NCBI RefSeq assembly: GCF_000463115.2
Contig: NZ_AWFX01000054.1
Location: 434-64,433, forward strand
From: Franconibacter helveticus LMG 23732
Lineage (GTDB): Bacteria; Pseudomonadota; Gammaproteobacteria; Enterobacterales; Enterobacteriaceae
Reading direction: 5' to 3'
DNA: 64,000 bases
Shown: piece by piece, positions 17,322-25,669 of the stretch
How positions within the stretch are numbered: the stretch's first letter is position 1
How the letters are laid out: each line of letters begins with the position of its first letter
Position numbers and translations under genes: made by a program
Notes under the pieces: generated by a model
Told to the model about the DNA's origin: nothing
Seen by the model: only the letters and a program-made list of their open reading frames with translations
Database searches by the model: none

Positions 17322-18212
17322 CTACTTACTGAAACCGGCCTGTTTTTTCAAAAGCTCTTCAAAAGTCTGCTTTGATTGTGAAACATACTTTTGTAAACCA
17401 TCCCGGTCTGTAAACGCGTTTTTATCTCCGGCGTACAGCCTGGTGCGCTTCTCTGCCAGGTTAAAACGTTCACCTTTGTTGGCTATAAAGATGTCCACAT
17501 GCTGCGCTGACAAAGTAGCGAAACTTGTTCGAATATCATTCACCAGTGCAGGATAATTTTTATTATCAACAAGATAGTAGCCCGGGGTGGCAAGACTATC
17601 AGCATAAATCATTGTCCTGCCACGCGGAAGGCTGAACAACCATGAGGTGGAACCCGGAAGATGGCCCGGGGTTAACAGCGCTTTGATTGTTACTTCACCC
17701 AGATTAATTGTCTCGCCATTATGAACGATAATGTCGGTAGTAACAGGCGGGAAAGGAAGCGCATCACCCAATGCAAAATCATCTTTCCCACCGCGCCCCA
17801 TCTGATCTGCATTCGCCTGGCTGGCTGCAAGTAACGCGCCGCTCCATAATTTTAATTTTGATATTCCTCCAGCCTGATCGAGTCTGGCATGGCTGTTAAG
17901 GATTATGCGGATATCATGAATATTAAAACCCAGGGATTCTATATTCTGTCTGATATTTTGCGCGCTGGCATCCAGGGCACCATCAACCAGAATATGACCT
18001 TCGGACGTTGTTATCAGAATGGATGAAAGGTTTTCCGTTCCGACATACCAGACATTATCAGCGATGCGAAAAGGTTTTACTGGCTTTGCCCACTCAGCAA
18101 ATAAAGAAAAGGGCGGTGCTTCTGAAAGAGGCTGGTTAGGATTAAGGGTAGCAAATCCACTCAGTGGTAACATAAATAAAGACCAGGTTAAAAGTAATGC
18201 GGAACGATACAT
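17322..18212 (-). CDS. Subclass B3 metallo-beta-lactamase with Arg/Gln/Lys active site
   Basis: A 296-residue periplasmic protein of the MBL fold. Signal peptide MYRSALLLTWSLFMLPLSGFA. The metal motif, normally HxHxDH, reads SHARLDQAGG: His108, Arg110, Asp112 and Gln113 here. His184 in TPGHLPGSTSW is kept, and the last usual His is Lys246 in IANKGERFNL. This matches a non-canonical B3 group (Arg118, Gln121, Lys263 in standard numbering) that I recall from Cronobacter and Serratia enzymes. It should hydrolyse beta-lactams or a related ring, perhaps with altered metal need. Start at 18212 has AGGA seven bases upstream. It faces a LysR gene across about 72 bases, an ampC-ampR-like arrangement. 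Confidence 0.88.
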   Translation of the reverse strand: MYRSALLLTWSLFMLPLSGFATLNPNQPLSEAPPFSLFAEWAKPVKPFRIADNVWYVGTENLSSILITTSEGHILVDGALDASAQNIRQNIESLGFNIHDIRIILNSHARLDQAGGISKLKLWSGALLAASQANADQMGRGGKDDFALGDALPFPPVTTDIIVHNGETINLGEVTIKALLTPGHLPGSTSWLFSLPRGRTMIYADSLATPGYYLVDNKNYPALVNDIRTSFATLSAQHVDIFIANKGERFNLAEKRTRLYAGDKNAFTDRDGLQKYVSQSKQTFEELLKKQAGFSK

Positions 18213-18284
18213 AAATGATCCTGACATAAAAAGCCGGAGTATAATGAGCCGCTATTTACTTTGGTGCAATTACATCGAATAAGA

Positions 18285-19191
18285 ATGAATATCCTGCAAC
18301 TTGACTTAAATCTCCTTAAAATTCTTTATGTTATGCTTTCGACAGGCTCTACCAGTCTCACCGCAAAGAAGCTCGGTCTGAGTGCCTCGGCGGTCAGCCA
18401 CGCCCTGACGCGTTTGCGGGACTCGCTGAATGATCCCTTATTTCGTCGCGTTGGTAACCAGCAAGTTCCCACCCTGTTTGCTGAAAAGCTTAAAGAGAAG
18501 CTGGCTGGTTCCTTTGTTTGCCTCTCTCAACGAGGAGTTGTTTGGCGGGGCCAGCCCTGATGCCCGTCTTTTTCGGGTGGTGCTTCCTCCGGCACTTAAC
18601 GTGCTCCTTACACCTGAATTAGCAAGGAAGGGACATGAGGCTGAAGCTGTCATTGAATGCCTTACCTTTGAACGACGTGAATGGCGTGATGAACTGATAG
18701 AAGAAAAAATTGATCTCCTCATTGCAGTCGGTGACTATCAGAAACAGTCCAGTGTCCTGCATTACGAACGTGTGGGAAGTACTCGTCTGGTCGTGGCTTA
18801 CGGGCCGCTGCTGCGTGATAAAATGGGCGGGCGTACCGCTCTGGATTTCCATGAGCTGGAAGATTTTGAGCATTTTTATTGTCATCCCTGGCCGCAGTCG
18901 GCCAATGAACTGGACCGGCAGCTTTTCCGGTCCGGGTTATCACGTCAGCTGTCTTTTATATGTGGTGACTACAGCCAGTTAGTACCGGCGTTGCGTAATG
19001 CCCCCCTTTTGGCAGTCGTTCCGGCGCCCTGGGTTGAAAATCTTACTGACCGGAAAGAGATTAATGTTCTGCCGCTTCGGGGTTTCCAGGCGGAAGGGAG
19101 CGTATTTTTACAGTACCGGACATCTTCGCCAGACTGGAAAAAACGTATTATCAGTGGGCTACGTAAAGTACTGGCGACGCATTATTCCTGA
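18285..19191 (+). pseudogene. LysR-type regulator gene with a frameshift, divergent from the B3 beta-lactamase gene
   Basis: The N-terminal HTH is read from ATG 18285 (MNILQLDLNLLKILYVMLST, then LTAKKLGLSASAVSHALTRL). The effector-binding domain continues in the next frame (LFASLNEELFGGASPDARLF to KVLATHYS). The frames join near GGTT at 18507-18510: dropping one T gives KEKLAGPLFASLNEE and a 301-residue protein, a normal LysR length. So one extra base, real or a sequencing error, breaks the gene. As written, translation would end at 18560. By position it would control the neighbouring beta-lactamase gene. Confidence 0.85.
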
Positions 19192-19590
19192 AATAACTAT
19201 AGTCGTTTCGGTTCATGGCTGTCAGAACATGGCCGGTACGCCTGAAGCAATGACTGAACAGCTTAATGCTGACAACGATTGATGATAATTCTCTTATCCG
19301 GACTATCGTAATCCACGCAACGGTTTCCGGGGATGTCTGCAAAAGTTGCTCAGGAACACGTGATTATGGCGAGCCGGTATCACACGTCCCGGTAGCTTAC
19401 AGCATATTAAAAATTATGCGTCCTCCCGCTCAACAACACAGGCTGGCTTATGCTGCCGGGGCGGCAGACAGTGGCCTGGAATCGGCTACCTGAAAATAAG
19501 GTAAATCACAGCCGCTTAGTATCAGGATAATTAAGAGCAGACAGATATTTGCGGACAGGAAACATACAGAAAAAAACTAATATCAAAAAG

Positions 19591-19691
19591 TGCCAGTACC
19601 CGACATCAGAACGGTACTGGCATAAATCTGACAAATGCAAATACGGGGCAACTATATTAATTTGAGTTTGGGTTGCGCCAGTACCGTTCTG
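19591..19691. repeat. Three-arm inverted repeat
   Basis: TGCCAGTACC (19591-19600) and GGTACTGGCA (19613-19622) form a perfect ten-base inverted repeat. CAGAACGGTACTGGC (19607-19621) is also perfectly inverted as GCCAGTACCGTTCTG (19677-19691). The arrangement resembles ends of a small mobile element or a switchable RNA or DNA fold. No transposase is nearby. Confidence 0.65.
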
Positions 19692-19750
19692 GTCAGCATA
19701 CCGCTACGTTCATGAAATCAAGATATATTATATTTAGCAAGAAAAGTCTT

Positions 19751-19780
19751 AAAAAGAAGCCGATACGAACTCGTATCGGC
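19751..19780 (-). terminator. Terminator-like hairpin on the minus strand without an obvious gene
   Basis: GCCGATACG and CGTATCGGC pair perfectly across a four-base loop (19759-19780). On the minus strand it is followed by TTCTTTTT. No convincing protein gene lies upstream on that strand for several hundred bases, so it may end an unannotated small RNA. Confidence 0.5.
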
Positions 19781-20169
19781 AACCTCATGAAAGGCATAAA
19801 CAATAGGGGGATTTCCTGCCCACAGATTAACCAGAACTGTCGAAACGGTATGTAAGTAATGTTCTGATAAAAAAAGATTTTTAAGCGCATAATCTGCACA
19901 GGCCTTAGTTTTTCTCTAAAACGCCTTTTTTTCAGTTTTTTCTGATCCGCAAGGTATAGCTCCTGAGATGAATAGCGCTTACCTTACACAAACTTTTATG
20001 AAAACTCTCTGATTGCCCGTGACAGGTTGCTTTAATCTTTATCGCAGCGTGTCAGAGAATATATATTGATGTCACCGTTACATGCCTGACCCGGACGGTA
20101 CAAGGTTAATACAGACAAAAAACGCAAATGACCAACGCCGGTGAGTCAGGTCATTGAGGATGAATAACG

Positions 20170-20754
20170 ATGTATGCAGAAAAGATTACCGCTCCAGGCT
20201 CAGGACAACTTCTCGGTGTGCAGGTAGGCTCAAAAAATCCGTCAGCATTGATAAGCATCGAACAGAAACGAATGTATCTGTTCGAAATGTTGAAAACCAT
20301 CAGCAGGCAGGCCGCGTTTTTTCAGGATGAGGGCCTTTTCTGCTCCATTGTGGTTGCAGATGATGGCATGGCAGCCTTACTGACATTCGATCACCTTTGT
20401 CGAAGCATGCTCAAAACACTGCCCTTCGTGACCCTCCAGTTACCACAGGGATTGCATACCAAAATTGAAGATTTGTCGCGGGGAGTCAATTCCGTCTGGC
20501 TTGCAGATGTAGGGAACGGTCACCCTTTCGTTCAGAGCTGTGATGTCGTTGTACTGGATGAGGAATTTGCCCGGGTACAGATTGATAAAGAAACATTTAA
20601 TATCCTGATTAATAACATCAGACGGTACAGCGATCGAATAATAGTCCGAACCGGCGATATGAATAAACGGGTAATTCTTCAGAATGCCGGTGTCTGGGGG
20701 TGTGCCGGGTTGTACGCGCCCACTCCGCTAACTCAGGTAAACACACTGCTTTAA
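20170..20754 (+). CDS. Degenerate EAL-domain protein, YdiV/RflP-like
   Basis: A 194-residue soluble protein that aligns in style with the divergent EAL protein YdiV: SIEQKRMYLFEMLKTISRQA, then LTFDHLCRSMLKTLPFVTLQ, a WLADVGNGHPF stretch and DVVVLDEEFARVQIDKETF. The EAL signature and most metal and substrate ligands of c-di-GMP phosphodiesterases are absent, so it is probably not catalytic. YdiV-type proteins bind FlhDC instead. It seems shorter than a full EAL domain (about 240), lacking part of the N-terminal barrel. GAGGATG precedes the ATG. A good terminator follows. Confidence 0.65.
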   Translation: MYAEKITAPGSGQLLGVQVGSKNPSALISIEQKRMYLFEMLKTISRQAAFFQDEGLFCSIVVADDGMAALLTFDHLCRSMLKTLPFVTLQLPQGLHTKIEDLSRGVNSVWLADVGNGHPFVQSCDVVVLDEEFARVQIDKETFNILINNIRRYSDRIIVRTGDMNKRVILQNAGVWGCAGLYAPTPLTQVNTLL

Positions 20755-20763
20755 GCATGCGCT

Positions 20764-20788
20764 GGCCGTCCCCTGGGCGGCCTTTTTT
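20764..20788 (+). terminator. Rho-independent terminator after the EAL-like gene
   Basis: GGCCGTCC (20764-20771) pairs with GGGCGGCC (20775-20782, one G-T pair) and is followed by TTTTTT. It begins nine bases after the stop codon. The following 310 bases hold no gene I can support. Confidence 0.85.
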
Positions 20789-21106
20789 CTTTGCCGCTCT
20801 TACCAGTTCTGAAATAGGTGTCCCGACTATCCGGCGATGACCGGTGGGAAATGGGCTTCTTATTCGCAGACGGGGTTTGTTAGTGGCATTTTGCATAAGC
20901 TTGGGGCAGGCATGAGTAAGGATTCAAAAATACACTTAGCTTTTAATATTATTTAATCGTCTCGGACCGCAGGATCCCGGGAATAATCAAGCTTCCGGTC
21001 TGAGCATGACCATTTAGTCGCAGTTCAGCCAGTACAAACGCCGCGACGTCCATGGATAATCAGCAAAGCGCATATCATCGAGTCTGATACCCGGATGTTG
21101 CATGTT

Positions 21107-21595
21107 TTAAGCAAGACTTTGCTCAGTTATCGCTGAGATATAGCGTTTTGCATGACGAAGCGGGAAAGCATCTATATCCCGGATACCGTAATCTATAGAA
21201 CTGGAAGAGGAAATCCCATTTACGTCGGTAATGTCGCAGGTAAAATTCTCTATCCCCTCTTCTTTAATCAGGCTTTGTACCTTAGATAAAAAGAGGCTAT
21301 GGCCTTCGAGACGGCTGCCGTAACCAGGTGTGCGATAGTCAAGGTCGTACCGAGTTGATTCCATCCAGTCTTCCCATTGGACTACAGAATCCAACCAGAA
21401 CGTGTCTGGAGGAGAGCACAGAGGGTAAGGCTTGAGCACTCCCGCAGATATAATATATACCAGTTTCTCTGGGTAACCGGTGGCGTGCCGGAAGTCTTCC
21501 CATAATACATTGGCAGCCCTTTTCCATAATGATGTAGGCTTTAAAACGTTAAATAATCTGCCTGACCTGCCCTCATTGACTAGTACATTCCGATA
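21107..21595 (-). pseudogene. Hypothetical protein, probably 5'-truncated
   Basis: The minus-strand frame is open from 21595 (after a TAA) to 21107, about 162 codons. It has no ATG; the first alternative start is GTG at 21439, giving 110 residues. The part upstream of that GTG reads like protein (LWKRAANVLWEDFRHATGYP, then EKLVYIISAG), so the real start seems lost, near the dispersed repeat at 21603-21630. I do not recognise the family. There is no signal peptide or membrane helix. Confidence 0.45.
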
Positions 21596-21602
21596 TTAGC
21601 AA

Positions 21603-21630
21603 CGTCCGCTTTTGGCACAAAACAGACATG
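21603..21630. repeat. Dispersed short repeat, copy d
   Basis: CGTCCGCTTTTGGCACAAAA and CAGACATG follow one another. Near-inverted arms GTCCGCTTT and AAACAGAC surround TGGCAC. It lies exactly between the broken frame to its left and the DUF1330 gene. Confidence 0.55.
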
Positions 21631-21643
21631 CGCGTCTTTAATA

Positions 21644-21937
21644 TTAAACACTGGCCCCTTCAACCAACACAAAAGTGCCGGTCGCAGCGCCGGCCCGTAT
21701 TGACCTGGCGGCCTGATATCCGGGGCTTTCATAAAAACGCTTGGCCTCGGCAAAGGAAGCGAACTCAAAAACGACATGCCGTTCATGAGATTCGCCCTCA
21801 AGGTTTTCATACTGACCGGACCAGGCAACGATCTTCGGATTGAAATCTTTCATTGCCTCTCCGGCAGCGCGGGCATATTCAGCGTATGCGACAGGGTCTG
21901 ATACCGTCACATGAGCGATCAAATAACCTTTATTCAT
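21644..21937 (-). CDS. DUF1330 domain protein
   Basis: A 97-residue protein of the DUF1330 family, a dimeric ferredoxin-like alpha/beta barrel of uncertain enzymatic role. Typical traits are the opening KGYLIAHVTVSDPVAYAEYA, PKIVAWSGQYENLEG and the closing AATGTFVLVEG. AAGGATGAAGAG precedes the ATG. It is divergent from a LysR gene with 295 bases between, so that regulator probably controls it. Confidence 0.88.
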   Translation of the reverse strand: MNKGYLIAHVTVSDPVAYAEYARAAGEAMKDFNPKIVAWSGQYENLEGESHERHVVFEFASFAEAKRFYESPGYQAARSIRAGAATGTFVLVEGASV

Positions 21938-22232
21938 TTCTCTTCATCCTTCGTAAATGGCGATCTATTTCAGCGTAAGCACGCAGACAGCCGCGAATAA
22001 ACTGAAATGCGTTCACTACCCTGGGTTTACCCCTCTGCTTTAAAAGCGAAAGGTTCCGGGTAACGCTCTGCATCCTGGCGCTTGATCGTCTGCTCCGGAT
22101 AACGCAGAGAAAAACATGTTGATTGCCTTCAGAAAACGTTACGCGGTTACGCGGTGTGAATGCAGTCTATTAAAAAGTAATATCGCCATAAACAGCCCAA
22201 AAAATAACGTACTGTTACCCTGAGGGTGAACA

Positions 22233-23138
22233 ATGAAAAATCTCGATGCGCTGATCATTTTTGCGCGTGTTGCAGAAATGAAGAGCTTTACGCAGGCCGC
22301 TGAAAGTCTTGGCATCAAGAAAGGGCGCGCCTCGCTGGTGGTCCGTGAGCTCGAACGCGATGTAGGCGCTACGCTTCTGCACCGGACAACACGGACCGTA
22401 CAACTGACAGAAGATGGGCGCGCGTTTTACTCACGCGCGCGTGACTTGTTGGCGGAAGCAGAAGAGCTGAAGTCTATGTTCGCGGATTTCGGCAGGCCGC
22501 TGCGGGGACGATTACGCGTTGATATACCGGCGGTGCTGGCACAGAGCGTGGTGATCCCAGCCCTGCCACAATTGCTGAATGCACACCCTGAACTGGAGCT
22601 TGAGCTTTCAAGTACCGATCGCCTTGTCGATTTGGTTCTGGAAGGATTTGACTGCGTCGTTCGCCTTGGGCCCATCGCCGATGAAACGCTTATTGCCAGG
22701 CCTCTGGGGCATCTGCGCATGATCAACGCAGCAAGCCCGGACTATCTGGATCGCTTTGGTGTACCGCAGACGCTTGATGATCTTCTCCATCAGGGGCACA
22801 GAATGGTTTACTACATGCGAAATTTTGGGTCGAAACCTGACGGGTGGGAGTATCCGACCGCCGATGGTTATAAATCTTTAATGTTGCCAGGCACGATGAG
22901 AGTGAATAGCGTACCGGCTTATCATGAGGCAGGGCTGGCGGGTTTAGGCTTAATTCAGGGAGGTTACTCCTCCCTCTTGCCGCATATCAAACGCGGCGCC
23001 CTGATTGAGGTGCTTCCTGATTTACGCCCCGAGCCGCTCACTGCCTCTTTTGTTATCGCGCACCGGCGCAATTTGTCGCAGCGGGTAAAGGCTTTTATGA
23101 GCTGGACTGAAGATATTCTGAGACCTTATTTTGACTAA
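22233..23138 (+). CDS. LysR-family transcriptional regulator
   Basis: A 301-residue LTTR. The N-terminal winged helix-turn-helix is visible at residues 1-60 (MKNLDALIIFARVAEMKSFT, then VVRELERDVGATLLHRTTRT). The co-inducer domain resembles the CrgA/DhcR-like subgroup, with DCVVRLGPIADETLIARPLG and AGLGLIQGGYSSLLPHIKRG. By its divergent position it likely regulates the DUF1330 gene; the inducer is unknown. The gene is intact, unlike the LysR gene at 18285. Confidence 0.9.
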   Translation: MKNLDALIIFARVAEMKSFTQAAESLGIKKGRASLVVRELERDVGATLLHRTTRTVQLTEDGRAFYSRARDLLAEAEELKSMFADFGRPLRGRLRVDIPAVLAQSVVIPALPQLLNAHPELELELSSTDRLVDLVLEGFDCVVRLGPIADETLIARPLGHLRMINAASPDYLDRFGVPQTLDDLLHQGHRMVYYMRNFGSKPDGWEYPTADGYKSLMLPGTMRVNSVPAYHEAGLAGLGLIQGGYSSLLPHIKRGALIEVLPDLRPEPLTASFVIAHRRNLSQRVKAFMSWTEDILRPYFD

Positions 23139-23201
23139 TGGCAGCCTTCAAGTGCCCGGCTCTCTTCAGCGCCTTGTACAGCGCAGCCGCCAGTCCGGGC
23201 T

Positions 23202-25157
23202 TTACAATTCAGGAATAGCGTTGGTAATTAACCCGTTTCTGATTTCCTCATCGACACAAGGCTGAGGTTTACCAAACAGATATCCCTGGGCGAAATCGCA
23301 ACCCAGCGCCTGAAGACTTTGCAGTTGTTCCTGCGTTTCCACGCCTTCTGCAACCGCCTTCATATTGAGGGATTTCGCCATGCCCGTGATGAGCTTGATG
23401 ATATTCAGCGCGTCTTCCTGAGTGGATATCGAATGCACAAAGGACTTATCTATTTTGATTTTGTCGAAGGCAAGCTTGCTCAGGCGCGAAAGTGAAGAGT
23501 AGCCCGTACCAAAATCATCAATGGAGATTTTCACGCCCAAATCTCTGAGCTTGTTCAGCGTATTCATCGGCGTAGCGCTCTCAGTAAAGAGAGAGGATTC
23601 CGTCACTTCCAGTTCAAGACGGTCAGCCGGAAGCCCTGTTTCTTTCAGAATGGAGAGCACTATGCCGGCAAAGGCTTTGCTGCTTAGCTGTACAGGCGAG
23701 ACGTTAACTGAGATTTTAGCCGGAACCGCCCAGCAAGCCGCTTCCCGGCAGGCCATTTCAAGCACCAGTTTCCCCATCTCGTTAATCATTCCGGTTTTTT
23801 CAGCAACGGGAATAAAACTATCCGGCGAAATAAGACCCTTCAGAGGATGTCTCCAGCGAATCAGGGCTTCATAACTGTAAATTTCCCGGCTGAACGAATC
23901 GACAATCGGCTGATAATAAACCACGAATTCTTTGTTCACTAATGCCATTGCCATATCATGCTCAAGGGTTCTGCTTTCTTGCAGCTTGTCTAACATTCGC
24001 TGGCGGAAGACTTTTATTTTCCCCGGGCCTTCATTTTTGGCTTCATAAAGGGCCAGGTCGGCAAGTTTATAGAGATAGTCGGAGCGGCGTTCAGTGTCTG
24101 AAATAACAATACCAACAGAGGTGGTGATATTTATAATCGTATTATAAATCGTGTAGGGCTGATTAATAGAATGGCATATTTTTTGGGCTCGTGAAACCGC
24201 GCTGCTCTCTGTCAGGCCGCTTGAGAGAAACGCAAACTCATCGCCACCTAAGCGATAAAGCGTATCTGAATCCAGGCTCATCGACACCAGGCGGTGGGAA
24301 ATCTGGCGTAATAACATGTCTCCGGCGTCATGACCATAGGTATCATTCACCTCTTTGAAGCGGTCTAAGTCAAATAACATCACCGTTACAGACGCGTTAT
24401 TTCCTTCTGCCGCTTCAATGGTTTTATTCAGATTATCCCAGAAGAACTGGCGGTTATTCATGTCGGTAAGCGAGTCATGGTAAACGTCATATTCCAGTTT
24501 CGCATTCTGGATTTGCAGTTTCTCTTTAGATTCCTGTAGCTCTTCAGCAAGCGTCTTAACCTGAAGGTGCGCCTTGAGGATATTTCTGTTCTGGTAGAAT
24601 ATCAGAACGCCCAGAATCGCACTCAGTATGATTAGCAGTACAGACGTCGCTGAATAGATATAATAGAGCGTTTGAATTTTGTGATTCGCATTATTAATCG
24701 AATTCACATCCTTATTTAATGCACCCGATGAAAGGCGGCCCAGCGGCGTGTCCAGCGCATGCATTTTTTTCAGGTACGCCTGAAGCTCTGCACGGTTCAT
24801 TTGTTCAAGATGAACATCCAGATAATTAAGCGTATTTTCAAGTTGTGAAGCCAGTTCATTATGCGTTTTATTGCTTTCTATAAAGCGCCCCAAATCGCCT
24901 TCTTTTACCAAGTCACTCTGGCTGAGCATAATATCAAGACGCAGGCGTACATCATCGATCTTCATAGAATCATCGATAGTATAAAGACCAAGCCAGGATT
25001 CGAAGCGGTAATATTCGGATACCAGCTGTGCAGCAGACCATGAATCGGTGTAATGCGTCAGTTTCTGTAGCTCTTGCTGCCTTTCATGCACAAGGAAAGA
25101 TATATACCCGGTAGATATAAAAAGAAAAAATATAATACCAGCCAGTATTCTGTTCAT
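23202..25157 (-). CDS. Membrane-bound GGDEF-EAL c-di-GMP enzyme
   Basis: A 651-residue inner-membrane protein. Helix 1 is at about 4-22; a periplasmic segment of about 145 residues follows, helical in character; helix 2 is near 168-190, then a short coiled coil. The GGDEF domain (about 225-385) has an intact RLGGDEFAF near 304. The EAL domain (about 400-640) has YEALIRW near 430, DDFGTGYSSL and the EGVET motif. Both signatures look intact, so it could make or break c-di-GMP. It lies 17 bases below the Moco-fold gene and is almost certainly co-transcribed, with that protein as sensor partner. Confidence 0.93.
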   Translation of the reverse strand: MNRILAGIIFFLFISTGYISFLVHERQQELQKLTHYTDSWSAAQLVSEYYRFESWLGLYTIDDSMKIDDVRLRLDIMLSQSDLVKEGDLGRFIESNKTHNELASQLENTLNYLDVHLEQMNRAELQAYLKKMHALDTPLGRLSSGALNKDVNSINNANHKIQTLYYIYSATSVLLIILSAILGVLIFYQNRNILKAHLQVKTLAEELQESKEKLQIQNAKLEYDVYHDSLTDMNNRQFFWDNLNKTIEAAEGNNASVTVMLFDLDRFKEVNDTYGHDAGDMLLRQISHRLVSMSLDSDTLYRLGGDEFAFLSSGLTESSAVSRAQKICHSINQPYTIYNTIINITTSVGIVISDTERRSDYLYKLADLALYEAKNEGPGKIKVFRQRMLDKLQESRTLEHDMAMALVNKEFVVYYQPIVDSFSREIYSYEALIRWRHPLKGLISPDSFIPVAEKTGMINEMGKLVLEMACREAACWAVPAKISVNVSPVQLSSKAFAGIVLSILKETGLPADRLELEVTESSLFTESATPMNTLNKLRDLGVKISIDDFGTGYSSLSRLSKLAFDKIKIDKSFVHSISTQEDALNIIKLITGMAKSLNMKAVAEGVETQEQLQSLQALGCDFAQGYLFGKPQPCVDEEIRNGLITNAIPEL

Positions 25158-25174
25158 GATGCGCTTCTGAGCCC

Positions 25175-25669
25175 CTACTCAATGTTCATTCTGCTGACCT
25201 GCCATGCTGACCTTGAATAATAAATCTGATTATTCAGTTCAGGTATGCTGTCATAGGGATAAACAATGAATAGCGGGCCTTTATCCCGGATACGCATATA
25301 CTCTCCGTTGATTTTTACCGCCAGGATTGCATTGTATTTCCTGAAATCACTGAGAGGGATAACGGTGGTGTAGTCATTGAGCGCGGTGACCTTAACAACA
25401 GTCCCTTTCGCCCCGACATAATCCATGAGTTTTTGCAGCGGAATACCCGTAAACTTAGTGCGGCCATTATACCAGGGAGAAGTGGTCTGGAAACTTACCA
25501 TGCCCAGTTTCTCAAGGCCTTCGATATCAAAAACGGCTTTCCCGTCTTCATTTGTATTTTCTATATTACCGGAGAGGGTTAAAAGGACTTTACCACCAGG
25601 TTTGGGAAGTTGGCCCGCCCAGACGTGTACAGAGACCAATAAGCTTAACAACATGACGATTAACCGCAT
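25175..25669 (-). CDS. Periplasmic Moco-binding-fold protein lacking the catalytic cysteine
   Basis: A 164-residue secreted protein (signal peptide MRLIVMLLSLLVSVHVWA) resembling the oxidoreductase molybdopterin-binding fold of the sulfite oxidase family. Landmarks are SPWYNGRTKFTGIPLQKLMD, ALNDYTTVIPLSDF and MRIRDKGPLFIVYPYD. The mature protein has no cysteine at all, so the molybdenum-ligating Cys of the enzymes is missing and catalysis is unlikely. Start 25669 has GAGG seven bases upstream. It is first in a two-gene operon with the GGDEF-EAL gene, suggesting a periplasmic sensing domain. Confidence 0.8.
   Translation of the reverse strand: MRLIVMLLSLLVSVHVWAGQLPKPGGKVLLTLSGNIENTNEDGKAVFDIEGLEKLGMVSFQTTSPWYNGRTKFTGIPLQKLMDYVGAKGTVVKVTALNDYTTVIPLSDFRKYNAILAVKINGEYMRIRDKGPLFIVYPYDSIPELNNQIYYSRSAWQVSRMNIE

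Larger units (their letters stand above)
19192..20169. other. 978-base stretch without a recognisable gene
   Basis: No open frame here looks like a real protein. It contains the inverted repeats at 19591-19691 and a minus-strand terminator-like hairpin at 19751-19780, both listed separately. The region 19900-20150 is AT-rich and could hold promoters for the EAL-like gene to its right. Confidence 0.5.

Noticed and set aside
19693-19899. 68-codon minus-strand frame over the terminator hairpin
   Set aside because: It would read through the terminator and is hydrophobic only because of AT-rich sequence.
20618-20896. 92-codon minus-strand frame at the end of the EAL-like gene
   Set aside because: It overlaps the intrinsic terminator and the end of a better supported gene.
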